This document shows, in pieces, positions 10,532 through 20,360 of a DNA stretch of 64,000 nucleotides. The notes below the pieces were generated by a model that did no database searches, was not told where the DNA came from, and worked only from the letters and a program-made list of their open reading frames with translations. The position numbers were made by a program, and so were the translations under genes. Numbering within the stretch: position 1 is the stretch's first letter; every line of letters begins with the position of its first letter. Origin of the DNA: Boletus sp. NGJ (lineage: Eukaryota > Basidiomycota > Agaricomycetes > Boletales > Boletaceae); contig JAGTXK010000190.1 in the NCBI GenBank assembly GCA_019096195.1, positions 124,001 through 188,000 of the forward strand. Reading direction: 5' to 3'.

Positions 10532-11868
10532 GACGTACCTATGACCCAGGACAATACCTCCCTACTCATTCTACTCACCCATGTATCTGCTGCCCTCACC
10601 CAAGCTCGCCTTCAGAGACAATATCCAGACCTTGACATTCCCAAACACGCCCGCTCCCATTCCTGTTTCTGTCGGATCGACTACTGCCCCTATCACCACA
10701 ACTGGTAGATGGCCATCACTCCCCTCTCCATACACCTTAATCGACTTTCCCCCACCCATCGTCAAAACCTCTATGCTATCATCCTCGATGACCCCATCAC
10801 AATCTGAACCCTCCAATCCATCCCCTTCTTCTCTTGCGATGATTCCCTTGTCCAACTCATTGCTCTTTATAGATCCTACTCCTCACTTCAATCCATTCTC
10901 TCCAGGACCACCGGGAACTTGGCAAGTCCCCATGTCTCCAATGCCCAACAGACTGCCGAAGAAGAAAGGGCAATGGAAAGTATTCTCAAGATTTGTGAAC
11001 TTATTCTCAACCTCCTTTTCATCAAAGGATTCAACTACTCCCTCGCCCTTCTATCCGTCAACACCCATGATCACCTCCTCCACACCACCATCCTCTCCCT
11101 CTCAGAAGAAGAAAGTCGCCTTTTCTTTGCCCCCTCATTGACCACCCTGCCCTCCTACCCCATTTCACCTCGATGAGCCCCTTCTGTGGCAGAGTGACCC
11201 CTGGAGAATGTCAACAGAATCCAAGGCATTAACAGAGTTGATAGAGACTCTCCAGAGACACGGAGGGCCCAGTCCTCTGATGACACCCTTGTCGCCTCCC
11301 CTTCCTCCACAGTTCCCAACCCCTCCTCCCGAGGAACCACTGAAGTACCAGTCCTCCCAGTTCCTCCCCCAGCCCTTTCCCAACCAACCAGGACCCTCCG
11401 TCAATGGGGAGCCATGGTATTCTCAGTCAGCCTCCCCTTTGCCCCAACAACTGAGGTCTTTTCAACACACTGGAGGACACTACAATGAAGAGCCCTCCTT
11501 CTTCCTCTGTTCCCATTCTTGGGGCTGCCGCAGGCGCCTCTCCTACCAGCCATTCCGGCTCAGTGGCTAGTCATCCCCATCCCTTGCCCAGCACCTGACC
11601 AGCTAATCACCATCAAACTCCCATCTCCAGCCTCCACTGTTTCAAATGCAGACATCAAGGTCACCTTCAGCCCGCCTGTCCCTACTACCAGTGCCCCTAC
11701 TGTCAGGTGGTTGCCCCCAACCATCCACAGTATGCCTGCCCATGAAGAGCTTGCACCTACTGTGGCGGAAGAGGACATGGTTACCAGACCTGTTCTAGCC
11801 AGGGAGTCTTTGACGACTCCTGGGACCTTACCAGTTATGAGGAGAATGAGGGGGACAGAAGTTTTTGA
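10532..11868 (+). pseudogene. Outer element: extension after the chromodomain ending in two CCHC zinc knuckles
   Basis: After a TGA (10529-10531, possibly from CGA) the pol frame keeps protein-like content to about 11176, including the helical AEEERAMESILKICELILNL segment. Further on, in another frame, come two canonical CX2CX4HX4C knuckles: CFKCRHQGHLQPAC (11638-11679) and CTYCGGRGHGYQTC (11752-11793). A stop lies between them, and the frame ends at TGA 11866-11868, just before the polypurine tract. Zinc knuckles normally sit in gag nucleocapsid, so their position at the 3' end of pol is odd. The frame is broken in several places. A second, adjacent element fragment is the alternative, but tight spacing to the putative LTR favours one element. 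Confidence 0.6.
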
Positions 11869-11881
11869 GATGGAACTTCAA

Positions 11882-11898
11882 GACTATGAGGAGGGTAA
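11882..11898 (+). other. Putative polypurine tract of the outer element
   Basis: A purine-rich stretch containing GAGGAGGGTAA directly precedes a TG start, 13 bases after the last stop codon. This matches the spacing expected before a 3' LTR. Confidence 0.5.
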
Positions 11899-12839
11899 TG
11901 TTACAGTCACTGAAGGGGGTACATCTTTTCCTCTACCTTCACCCCCCATAAGACTATGGGATGACTTATTCTTTGACTCAGACCTGGGATTTCCCCACAA
12001 CACCAACTCAGGCATCGCCCCATTTAGAACTCCCTTTCTAGGAAGTTACCCGTTTGGTTTGGACACTGCCTTCCTATTTCATTGATATATGCCTTTCATC
12101 TCTTTCTGATTCAATCATAGACATTGCCTCCTTGGCTGTGTTCTCTCACGCACAGCCTAGTATTCCAAATCTCCATTTGACAGATGCCTAGATCCTTTAT
12201 GGTAATCTTTAGTCTGCGACTTATGATTACCATATATGATATGAAGTCTGCTCTAGATGGGTAGGGCCTATAAATAGGGACGCTGGCCCTTCATGTAACC
12301 TTAACCTAGATCTACACTCCTTCCCATGTAATCTACCAGCTTCTCCTGCTACCAGTTCCACTTCACCTCAGAAGCCTCACTCCTGCTCTGGAGGTGATCG
12401 TCCTTGTGCTAGTGATCGTCTTCCTCATCACTGCGCACTTGTGTGGCCTTGTTGCCATCCAAACCTGCTTCTAAAGCTTTGGCAACTCCAACGACCAACA
12501 GAGGTTGGTCCATGCAAGCCCAGGACTCTGCCACCAGCAACCTGTATAAGCCTGGGACTCCGCCACTGGCACTAGGCCGTGTAAGCCCAGAGATATAGTT
12601 TCTGGCCTCCACATCCAGTCTGCCCTTCCTTCTCGGAGGATTGTGCCACTGTAGGAAAATCCAAGACTTCGCCATTGGTTGTAGAGGCAACCAGGACACT
12701 CTATGTAAAGCTAGCAGCCGGTCCCCAGTCAGAGGAATCATTGGACCTCTGGAGGTATTTTCCCCTCAAGTCCTGCTAGTCCTATAATCAAACAGGGTTG
12801 ATTATACAGGAATGTGTCACATTGTTACCCGGCATAACA
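11899..12839 (+). repeat. Putative 3' LTR of the outer chromovirus
   Basis: It begins TGTTACAG and ends GGCATAACA (TGTTA/TAACA terminal inverted repeats). It follows a purine tract, contains TATAAATA at 12269-12276 and has no coding sequence. The 5' partner is missing because the element is truncated, so the limits cannot be confirmed by pairing. The length of about 941 bp is ordinary for a fungal gypsy LTR. Confidence 0.5.
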
Positions 12840-14222
12840 GGGGGCAGTGGATTTGGATGTGACTGGTGCTTCAGCATTTGAAGCAATGGGTAGGATTGGA
12901 TAGGGGGGTTGCCAGGGGATTGGGATCACCATCCACTGTGTTGGGAGTACTGAGATGAGTGGTTGGGACTGTGGGTTTGGGAATGAGAAGGGTGGAAGGA
13001 GGGCTCCTCATTGTAGTAGCTCCACTTCTGAGTGAATGCTTCTTGAGTCCATAAACCACAACAAGGAAGACCCTTGTTGTTGAACCCTTGACTATATCAT
13101 ACAGACCCCTTGTCTCATAGCCATAGTTGCTACCTAGCACTCTGGTAGCTTGTTGCTACTTGACACTTCCAAGTTAATGCCTGCTCCTATCCAGGGTAGT
13201 TGTAACACAAGCAAGGTAAAAAAGAAATCTTTACCCCAAAAGGGCATGAAAAAAAAAATGGACATATGGATTGGTGCAGTAGAATAACCCACACTGATCA
13301 GCTCAATCCTTGATCCTATCAGTCAGTTAGGTAAAAAAAGGGGGGAAAGAGAAAAGGATATCACTTGAAGTGCTGGGTTTTTCCAAAAATTTGTATTATA
13401 TAGATCAGGTCTGAAGATAAAAGGTTAGAAGTCAGTTAGTAAGTTGGAATAACAAGCAAGGCATATATGAGGGTGGTACAGTGTTGGCATCACCATACTT
13501 ATGATAGAATGTGTCCTATTTTACTTTAAGGTGGTGGGTGAGCTGGTAGATGTGTACATCTACCTTGGGTTTCAGCTGGTCATAGGTGAGGGGCTCATTG
13601 AGGTGCTGCCAGCTGAGTAGAGAGGCAATGAGATTCTCATTGGGTAGTGGTAACTGTAAGATTAAGTCAATGCCTTTGGCAATCTTGACTTTGCCATGGA
13701 GTTATAAGACTCCACATGCAGATCACATGAATCTGGTTTTTTCAATTGAAAAGAGGGGGTTGGCAGTGGATGTGCATTGCTGAAAGAATTTGCCCTGATT
13801 CAGGTATGCAGTTGCACATCAATTACCATCAATGAGATATACTGTACCTGGAGGTCACTTCACATACATTAAGTGGTAGAAAAGGTGCCATAGAAGGCAG
13901 TAGGATGGTAGTCATCATTGTACTCAATGGCCAGAATAAATCCAGTGGTGATGAAGGCTTTGACTTGAGTTCAAGCTTGATCTCATTGAAGTATCCATCA
14001 ACAAAGGAGAGGGCCTTGAAGTGATTAGTTGAGTAGATATGGACCTCATTTGAATTGAAGTTGGGGTAGAAGAAAGTTGGTAGGCATGCAGACATCCAAT
14101 GGTCACCACATGGATGGCTAGATTTGTGTGTGGCAGTGGGTATTGTGAGTCATCAGTTGAGATGGACAAGATGCTGCTGCACTTGTTATCAGCCTCTTCA
14201 TCAGCATCTTTATTGGTATCCT
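12840..14222. other. Unrecognised repeat-like sequence
   Basis: Minus-strand open frames (12871-13140, 13829-14095, 13924-14169) overlap one another in different frames and match no family I know. Poly-A/G runs near 13249 and 13335 and the position between transposons suggest an old, eroded element. No function is assigned. Confidence 0.3.
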
Positions 14223-14962
14223 TGAAATGTTCACTTGTGATACCTATTATTTATCATCACCTCTCTACACTCTCGCACCACCTATAGACAATACATTAGC
14301 CTATCACCAACCAAACTCCATCCTCACCTCACCTTGCATACACCTACAGTAGTCGCTCATCATATTCTCCCCCAAACAATACACCACACCACTGACTATA
14401 CCCACGTACACTTTCACTAGTCATACCCTTGTCGTACCCATTACACCTATAACACCAAGTAGCCTCATGGCTAACCCTGGTGTTATTGCCACAAGCACAG
14501 GCCTGCACACCTCTAAACTACAATGCCCCATAGATCATATCTGATGCACTTGGTACACTACACCCACTGTGGACATGCCTGATGCAGCGCTTGGCATCCA
14601 CACCAAGGTTACTAATCAGGAGTTCACCTCCAGATCCTTGACCCCTTCGCTCAGTCCCTGATCCTCGGCTCACACCATAGATCATCTATTACACTGTCAC
14701 AAGTACTAATTAAGCAACACTAGATCAACAAGCTATTTATAGGGTACATATTCCAAGTGCTCTGACCATCCCAAGTTCCCAACCAGAACCACCCCAAGCC
14801 TTCCAAGTATTCTGAGCATCTCAACCAAAACACCCCCAGAACCCTCCAGAAGCCCTACACCTAGATTTCTCCTTTCATTTCATCTCTCCATCCCTATCTA
14901 ATGGTTCCTTTCGATATATCACAATGTAGCCACGCCTAGAGCATCATGGACTACATTCCACT
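14223..14962 (+). repeat. Truncated LTR copy, cut by the Tc1 element
   Basis: It starts TGAAATGTTCACTTGTGATACC and aligns for about 730 bp with the first three quarters of the solo LTR at 15893-16905. Similarity stops exactly where the Tc1/mariner element begins (CACT|TA|CAGTGACT). Beyond the far end of that element the LTR does not resume, so its 3' part was lost. Confidence 0.8.
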
Positions 14963-14964
14963 TA

Positions 14965-15183
14965 CAGTGACTCCCAAAACTATTCCAATACCTAACCCTA
15001 ATGCAGTGTGTGAAGTGCACTGCAAACACCTGTGGGAATTTCGCCTGGCTTTGGTGGGACAAATAATAGTACATACCCTTGGCTACCTATGGGCGCTTGG
15101 ATCATGTGATGTGATCCAGAGGAAGTGGAGATATGGCTATTTTAAAACAGCAACTATATTGGAACAATTTTGGGACTTTTGAT
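14965..15183 (+). repeat. Left terminal inverted repeat of the Tc1 element
   Basis: 219 bp, inverted complement of 17375-17593 with scattered mismatches. Both arms contain the same spurious 78-codon open frame, read in opposite directions. Confidence 0.92.
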
Positions 15184-15316
15184 GTGAGCATTAGAATCTT
15201 TATGATATAAGGGGATAATTGCTGTTGTTTGGTGGTACAAACAAAGATATACATATAAATATCATGTTCAAGTCTAAAAATGTTCCCACACTTCTTGACT
15301 CTTAACCATTACCATC

Positions 15317-17350
15317 ATGTGATCTCTCTCTGCCACTCAAAAGAACACTATCCTCTCTCAACTGGATTCTGGCCATTCCATCTGTTCTATTGCCTCTAGT
15401 ACAGGTGTTGGCATTGCTACCATCTCTAGGCTTCATTCCAAGGAGCATTCTGACCTTCAAAAGTCTGCTGGAGGCCGTCCATCAAGCTTTTCTCTATTAA
15501 TATTTGTCATGCTGTTCACCTTATCTCCAGTAATAAGGCAGAGAATGCTGTTCAGGTCACCAAAGCTCTCTCCACTATCACCAACCAGCCTCTCCATCCT
15601 AATACAGTTTGTCATCATTTGAAAAGGATTGGTATGAAAGCTGTAGTCAAGTCCAAACGCCCACTACTCTCTGCCAAACATCGCAAGGCTCAGTTGGACT
15701 TTGCTTATGCTCATAAGGACTGGACCCTAGAGGACCGGAAGCAGGTGGTATGATCTGATGAGACCAAAATCAATCGTCTTGGGTCAAATGGTCGTAAATG
15801 GGCATGGAAAAAGCCAGAAGAGGGGCTTAGTGACAGATTAGTTGAGAGGACTTTGAAGTTTGGAGGGGGTTCTTTAATGTTGTGGGGCTGTATGAAACAT
15901 TTACTTGTGATACCCATTATCTATTAGCACCCCCTCTACACTCTCACACTACCTATAGATGATACACTCACCTACCATTCACCAAGCTCCATCCTCGCCT
16001 CACCTTACACACACCTAGAGTAGTCTCTCATTATATCCTTTACCATATGATACATCACACCACTGTCTATACCTACATATGCCTTCACTAGTCATACCCT
16101 CATTATACTTGCTACACCTACGACACCAAGTAGCCTCATGGCTAACCCTGGCATCCACTGCCACAAGCATGGGCCCATACGTCTCTAAACTACACCACCC
16201 CATAGATCATACCTGATGCAGCGCTCAGTATACTACACCCACTGTGGACATGCCTGATGCAGTGCCCAGCATCCACACCAAGGCTACTAATCAGGAGTTC
16301 ACCTCCAAATCCTCAACTCACCCATCTAACCCCTGATCCTCAGCTCACACCGTAGATCATCTACCACACCATCACAAGTACTGACCAAGCAACACTAGAT
16401 CAACAAGTTATTTATAGAGTATATATTCCTGCTCTGACCATTCCAAGTTCCTGACTGGAACCATCCCGAGCATTCTGAACATTCCGAGTATTCTGACCAG
16501 AACACCCCCAGAAGCCTTCAGAAGCCCTACACTTAGATTTCCCCTTTTGCTTCATCTCCTATCTATTAGTTTCTTTCAATATATCACAATGCAGCCATGC
16601 CCAGAGCATCATGGACTACTGTTTCACTTACATGCATATACCACATGCATCTTATTCCACCATTTCTCCCTTTCACTATTAGACACTAACATTCTTCGTT
16701 CCTGTGATGTCATACCCAGTACCTATGACATCATAGCATAGCACAGTCCGTGCACCACTATTGGTAGTATATAAGTAGCCAGTAGAGTACCCTGTTTCGC
16801 TTAGCTTTGAAATTGCCTCTCGCTCTCTCGCATATTGCTTTAGTTAGCAATGCTTAAGATATTAGGTTTAGGTTTCTTTCTTCTGTTCATTGCAAGTTCC
16901 TTTCACTATATGGCTTAGGATGGGATTGGCTATGCAACCAAGATTGATGGTAGGATGGATGGTGATCTCTACCTTCAAATTTTGAAGGATGAACTCCAGG
17001 ATTCCTTGGAGTTCTATGATCTGAATCCTCCTGATGTCATCTTTCAACAAGATAATAACCCCAAGCATACTTGCAAAAAGGTCAAGGAGTGGCTGGAAGA
17101 GCAGGAATTTAGGACCATGGTATGGCCTGCACAGTCTCCTGACCTCAATCCCATAGAACATATCTGGCTTCACCTCAAAAGGAAGCTGGCAGACTATGAG
17201 GAGCCTCCTAAGGGAATAGAGGAGTTATGGAGAAGAACTCAGGAGAAATGGAATGAGATACCAGCTGAGGTATGTCAGGGATTGATTGAAAGCATGCCTA
17301 GGAGGGTTCAGGCAGTGCTTAAAGCCAAAGAAGGATATACCAAGTACTGA
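15317..17350 (+). pseudogene. Tc1/mariner (DD34E) transposase, broken
   Basis: An ATG at 15317 is followed at once by TGA. Beyond it are two N-terminal helix-turn-helix segments (GVGIATISRLHS; then NTVCHHLKRIGMK after a frameshift near 15500), a first catalytic Asp in SDETKIN (about 15755-15775, preceded by a TGA) and then the inserted solo LTR (15893-16910). The frame resumes at 16911 (with a TAG at about 16915) and carries the second Asp in IFQQDNNPKHT (about 17040-17070) and the Glu in SPDLNPIEHIW (about 17136-17168). It ends at a TGA at 17348-17350. The enzyme cuts and joins at the TIRs; this copy has several stops, a frameshift and a 1 kb insertion. Confidence 0.93.
15893..16905 (+). repeat. 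Solo LTR inside the transposase gene
   Basis: 1013 bp from TGAAACATTTAC to CCTTTCA, flanked by CTGTA (15888-15892) and CTATA (16906-16910), a 5 bp target duplication differing by one transition. Removing the LTR and one duplication rejoins the Tc1 transposase frame (WGCM, then DGIGY). A TATA box (TATATAAG, 16768-16775) fits an LTR promoter. No internal region is present, so it is a product of LTR-LTR recombination. Its family is the one truncated at 14223-14962. Confidence 0.9.
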
Positions 17351-17374
17351 TATATACCAAATACCCTTATGATA

Positions 17375-17593
17375 ATCAAAAGTTCCAAAACTGTTCCAAT
17401 ATAGTTGCTGTTTTAAAATAGCCATATCTCCACTTCCTCTGGATCACATCATATGATCCAAGCGCCCATAGGTAGCCAAGGGTATGTACTATTATTTGTC
17501 CCACCAAAGCCAAGCGAAATTCCCACGGGTGTTTGCAGTGCACTTCGCACACTGTATTAGGGTTAGGTATTGGAACAGTTTTGGGAGTCACTG
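17375..17593 (-). repeat. Right terminal inverted repeat of the Tc1 element
   Basis: Mirror of 14965-15183; it ends GGGAGTCACTG before the TA duplication. It starts 24 bases after the transposase stop. Confidence 0.92.
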
Positions 17594-17609
17594 TATAGGC
17601 TTCATCCTT

Positions 17610-18560
17610 CATCAGTAAAAACAGGACTAACTGTCCAGTGCTGGACAGTACTGGACAGTAACATAGTGCTCATAATGAGGGTCCAACTAGATAGTGGTTT
17701 GATAGTACTATGACAGTGTCTCATAGTCTGTTCATAGTGTGGCCATAGTCTGTCATAGTGTTCTCAGTGTCTCATAGTATTCTCATAGTACTTTCATAGT
17801 GGTCATAATATTCCCATAGTATCTCATAGTATTCTCATAGTATCTCATAGTGTGGTCATAGTGATGCCATAGTATACATAGTGCTTCCATAGTGGCTTAG
17901 CAATTCTAATTCTCATTCTAATTCTAATCCAATTTCAAGCCAATTCTAATTTCAAATTCAATCAAATATTAATTCTACTAATTCTAATTCTAACTCTAAT
18001 TCTAATCCTAATTTTAATCCTAATCCTAATCCTAATTCTAATCCTAATGATTTACAAAGTAAAGTGTTGACTTCATGTAATAAGTAGAGGAGGATAAAAT
18101 TAAGAAACAAGAGAGTGTAGGAAAGTTTTTGAAGTCTGGCTTGTTTATATAAGAATGGTGGCACAAACATTGGCAAACAATGTCCGCTTTTTTAACACTG
18201 AGTGTGGGAAAATGGACTTGGATATTTTTTGAATGTAGGTCTATACTTTTGGTACACTTTGTTTGCTACACTGTACTACACTCTGCTACACTTTTGTTTG
18301 CTTTTTTTTACTACACTTTGTTTGCTACACTTTTGCTACATTTGGTGCGCATTTTTGCTACACTGTATTACACTGAAATGCTATGGTATTATGACACTAT
18401 GACACTATGAACACTATGAAATGCTATGGTACTATGATACTATGATACTATGCACACTATGAATATACTATGGATACTATGAATACACTTTCAATACTAT
18501 AATACTATGAAACTACTATGGCACTATGAGCACTATGATGAAATCCTGTATTTACTGATG
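17610..18560. mobile_element. Non-coding inverted-repeat element with CATAGT/ACTATG arms (MITE-like)
   Basis: The ends CATCAGTAAAAACAGGA (17610-17626) and its inverted complement (18544-18560) match at 16 of 17 positions. Inside the left end is an array with about 16 CATAGT units spaced 8-15 bp apart (17663-17890). Inside the right end is the complementary array of about 13 ACTATG units (18384-18538). The centre has a CTAATT/CTAATC array and AT-rich DNA but no convincing gene. The subterminal arrays would be transposase-binding sites if a partner exists. I see no clear target duplication, so the superfamily is open. Confidence 0.65.
17898..18056. repeat. Imperfect CTAATT/CTAATC hexanucleotide array
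   Basis: About 160 bp of CTAATT, CTAATC and close variants. The minus-strand open frame over it (runs of Leu, Gly and Glu) is only a translation of this repeat. It differs from the usual fungal telomere unit CCCTAA. Confidence 0.85.
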
Positions 18561-19075
18561 TTCCATCTGTTGGTTGTTCCTTTCACTTCCTCACATTAAA
18601 CATGAATGTCAAATGAACTAAACATTGAGCATCACACAAAGGAAATCCACATATTCCTGCTTACAACTGTCATAAGTCAGTGCACAAGCATGAAAAAATA
18701 ACACTGACCACAACTCAGGAACTGTCAGAACAGGGAAAACATCAACAAGCTGGCCTGTAGATCAAAAACACAAATGATACACTGTCCATGAGGTCACACA
18801 CCCAACAAGGACACTGATGGCACAAGAGACGTGAAGGAACAAGGGGGGTGAAAGGGGCGGGAGGTGAGTAACCGCCCCACAACCCCAAAATTTTGATCAC
18901 GCACAGAGGGGCAGAAGATTCGATCGAGAACAACATGTACAGTAATTTTTTCCCATCTGTAACACATTTCGACGAGCACCAGATCTCCCACGTCCTTGCA
19001 GATTCGACACAGCCACAATTATTGCTTTGCAAACCTGTCCCCTACGGGTCCAGGAATAAATTTCGATTTCAGTGG
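18561..19075. other. Spacer without recognisable genes
   Basis: I see nothing coding that can be supported. From about 18890 the sequence gradually resembles the first part of the transporter remnant that follows. Confidence 0.5.
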
Positions 19076-19500
19076 TGATTGCCTTGCTTTGGGTCCCCCG
19101 ACCACTTGTCATACGTCTTGTAATGATCAAGGCCGGTGTTACGTTACTACTATCGGCGGTCTGATAATTCAAATCCTCCTCTAGATCCTCCGATTCTTTG
19201 TGTTCAACCTCTACCCACTTCCAAAGAACCTCGTGGGTCGTGGTAGGGGCGAAGCGGTGGTTGCAATCATCTACATGGCCGCAGCTTACAATGAAAAGAC
19301 GAGCTATGTCACTGAGGAGCACCTGAAAAGGACTGACAAGTTGGGAACAAGTCCGTCGGGAAACGAGGTCAAGATGGATGTGCCGTCGCCGCCGGTTGTG
19401 AAGAGAACACTAACGATATTTGATAAGAGTTCATGATGTCAAGCCTTTGTTCTCGACTCGTAAGCTGGCGTACTCGACTAGCTTGCTCATCACTCTGTGT
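19076..19500 (+). pseudogene. MFS transporter remnant (copy A)
   Basis: A plus-strand fragment matches the middle of the intact transporter at 60312-62566: the ILRFFVFNLY membrane segment, the GRGRGEAVVAII loop, AYNEKTSYVTEEHLK, LGTSPS and a KLAYSTSLLI segment up to about 19480. Stops (a TAG near 19180, TGA at 19434-19436) and shifts break the frame, and exons on both sides are missing. It has the same position and orientation relative to the WD40 gene as the intact transporter has relative to the WD40 pseudogene at 58689, so both descend from one duplicated block. Confidence 0.8.
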
Positions 19501-20360
19501 TTATGGCGGGACAGAAAGACACGCTCAAGACTGGGTATGTCGAGTCTGTGTTGTCGCCCCAGCGTATGACGCCCCCGCACGAGGATTCTGTTCTATCTCG
19601 TGGTGTATATCCGAGTACGCAAATTCATAATACCTACTCGATGAACTCTCCCAACTCATCGACAGAACTCTCACTCACAAAACCCTCCCATTCAACTTCC
19701 TCGTCTGTGGTGCAATCGAACGAACCACCGTTGGAGAATGTCACATGCCCTTAGCACTGAAACGCATTTTTACCAGAGGGTTTTCAATTGGCTCGTATGA
19801 CGGTGACATCTTTCTCTTTGATTTCGCGCAACAGCTGGGTCCAGGATGTACAAGCACACCAGGCACCCATTACCTCCTCGTGGCGATTCGTCCTCGTCGG
19901 TTTTCTTACCTCGAGCGTCACGTCCTAGGATCTTTTTTCCACAGCCGTGGGCTTTGAAGAGTGAAAGAAAGAGGTGCTTCGGTTTACTCGTGGTGCAAAG
20001 CGTTGCTCCATAAACGAGGGATAATCACCTCAGGCTTTGATCAAGTAGAGTGCGAGTGGTACTTGGATCCGTGACGAACAAGACATTGAAGCATACCCTC
20101 ATATTAGCTGACATTCCTTAGGTTTGTAGTAGTGGCCCTAATCAATCATACGCGGTCCTCTATCCCAATCTTGCTGCGAGATAACATTAAACTCGAGGAA
20201 TTGCGCAGCCGATGTCGACATAAGCACCTACATATCAAATCACCTTAATCATCTATGAGTCCCATCTTCGGTAGCTGAGCCACGACAGCACACCCATGCG
20301 GGCAGCCTGATCGCAAAGATAACATCGCCTGTTGCTCGTTGATCCTAACCCGCTGTGAGT
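19500..20360. other. Spacer with a third copy of a block-junction sequence
   Basis: No gene is recognised. 19938-19994 closely matches 22511-22567 and, inverted, about 58545-58590. This stretch marks the space between the WD40 and MFS genes in the duplicated blocks, so a further block fragment lies here. The rest is unassigned. Confidence 0.6.

Larger units (their letters stand above)
741..12839 (+). mobile_element. Outer Ty3/gypsy chromovirus, 5'-truncated, split by a nested element
   Basis: This is a decayed LTR retrotransposon in two pieces, 741-1782 and 8967-12839. The left piece starts in the middle of reverse transcriptase and runs through RNase H; the right piece carries the end of RNase H, integrase and a chromodomain. 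Removing 1783-8966 (the inner element plus one copy of the target duplication) restores an uninterrupted reading frame across the junction. The 5' LTR, gag, protease and N-terminal RT are missing on the left. At least four stops and one frameshift interrupt the frame, so it cannot move on its own. A chromodomain at the integrase C-terminus places it among chromoviruses, whose chromodomain is known to direct integration to marked chromatin. Confidence 0.9.
14965..17593 (+). mobile_element. Tc1/mariner transposon with long inverted repeats, interrupted by a solo LTR
   Basis: It is flanked by TA dinucleotides (14963-14964 and 17594-17595), the Tc1 target duplication. The ends are inverted repeats of about 219 bp starting CAGTGACTCCCAAAACT. 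Without the inserted LTR and its extra target copy (1018 bp) the element is about 1.6 kb, typical for the superfamily. It encodes a broken DD34E transposase. It landed inside an older LTR copy and was later hit by another copy of that LTR family. Confidence 0.93.

Noticed and set aside
13829-14169. Overlapping minus-strand ORFs as a transposase or protease remnant
   Set aside because: No catalytic motif of any family I know; two frames compete over the same bases, so no call is made.
14946-15182. A 78-codon plus-strand ORF with a near-identical minus-strand twin at 17376-17612
   Set aside because: Both are translations of the Tc1 terminal inverted repeats; identical content in opposite arms shows no coding constraint.
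17663-17890. Regularly spaced CATAGT units as a CRISPR-like array
   Set aside because: Units are only six bases with variable short spacing and a complementary array on the other arm; the host is a fungus.
17898-18056. Possible interstitial telomere repeat
   Set aside because: The unit is CTAATT/CTAATC, not CCCTAA; there is no run of the telomeric hexamer.
17958-18176. Minus-strand ORF rich in Leu, Gly and Glu
   Set aside because: It only translates the CTAATT/CTAATC array.
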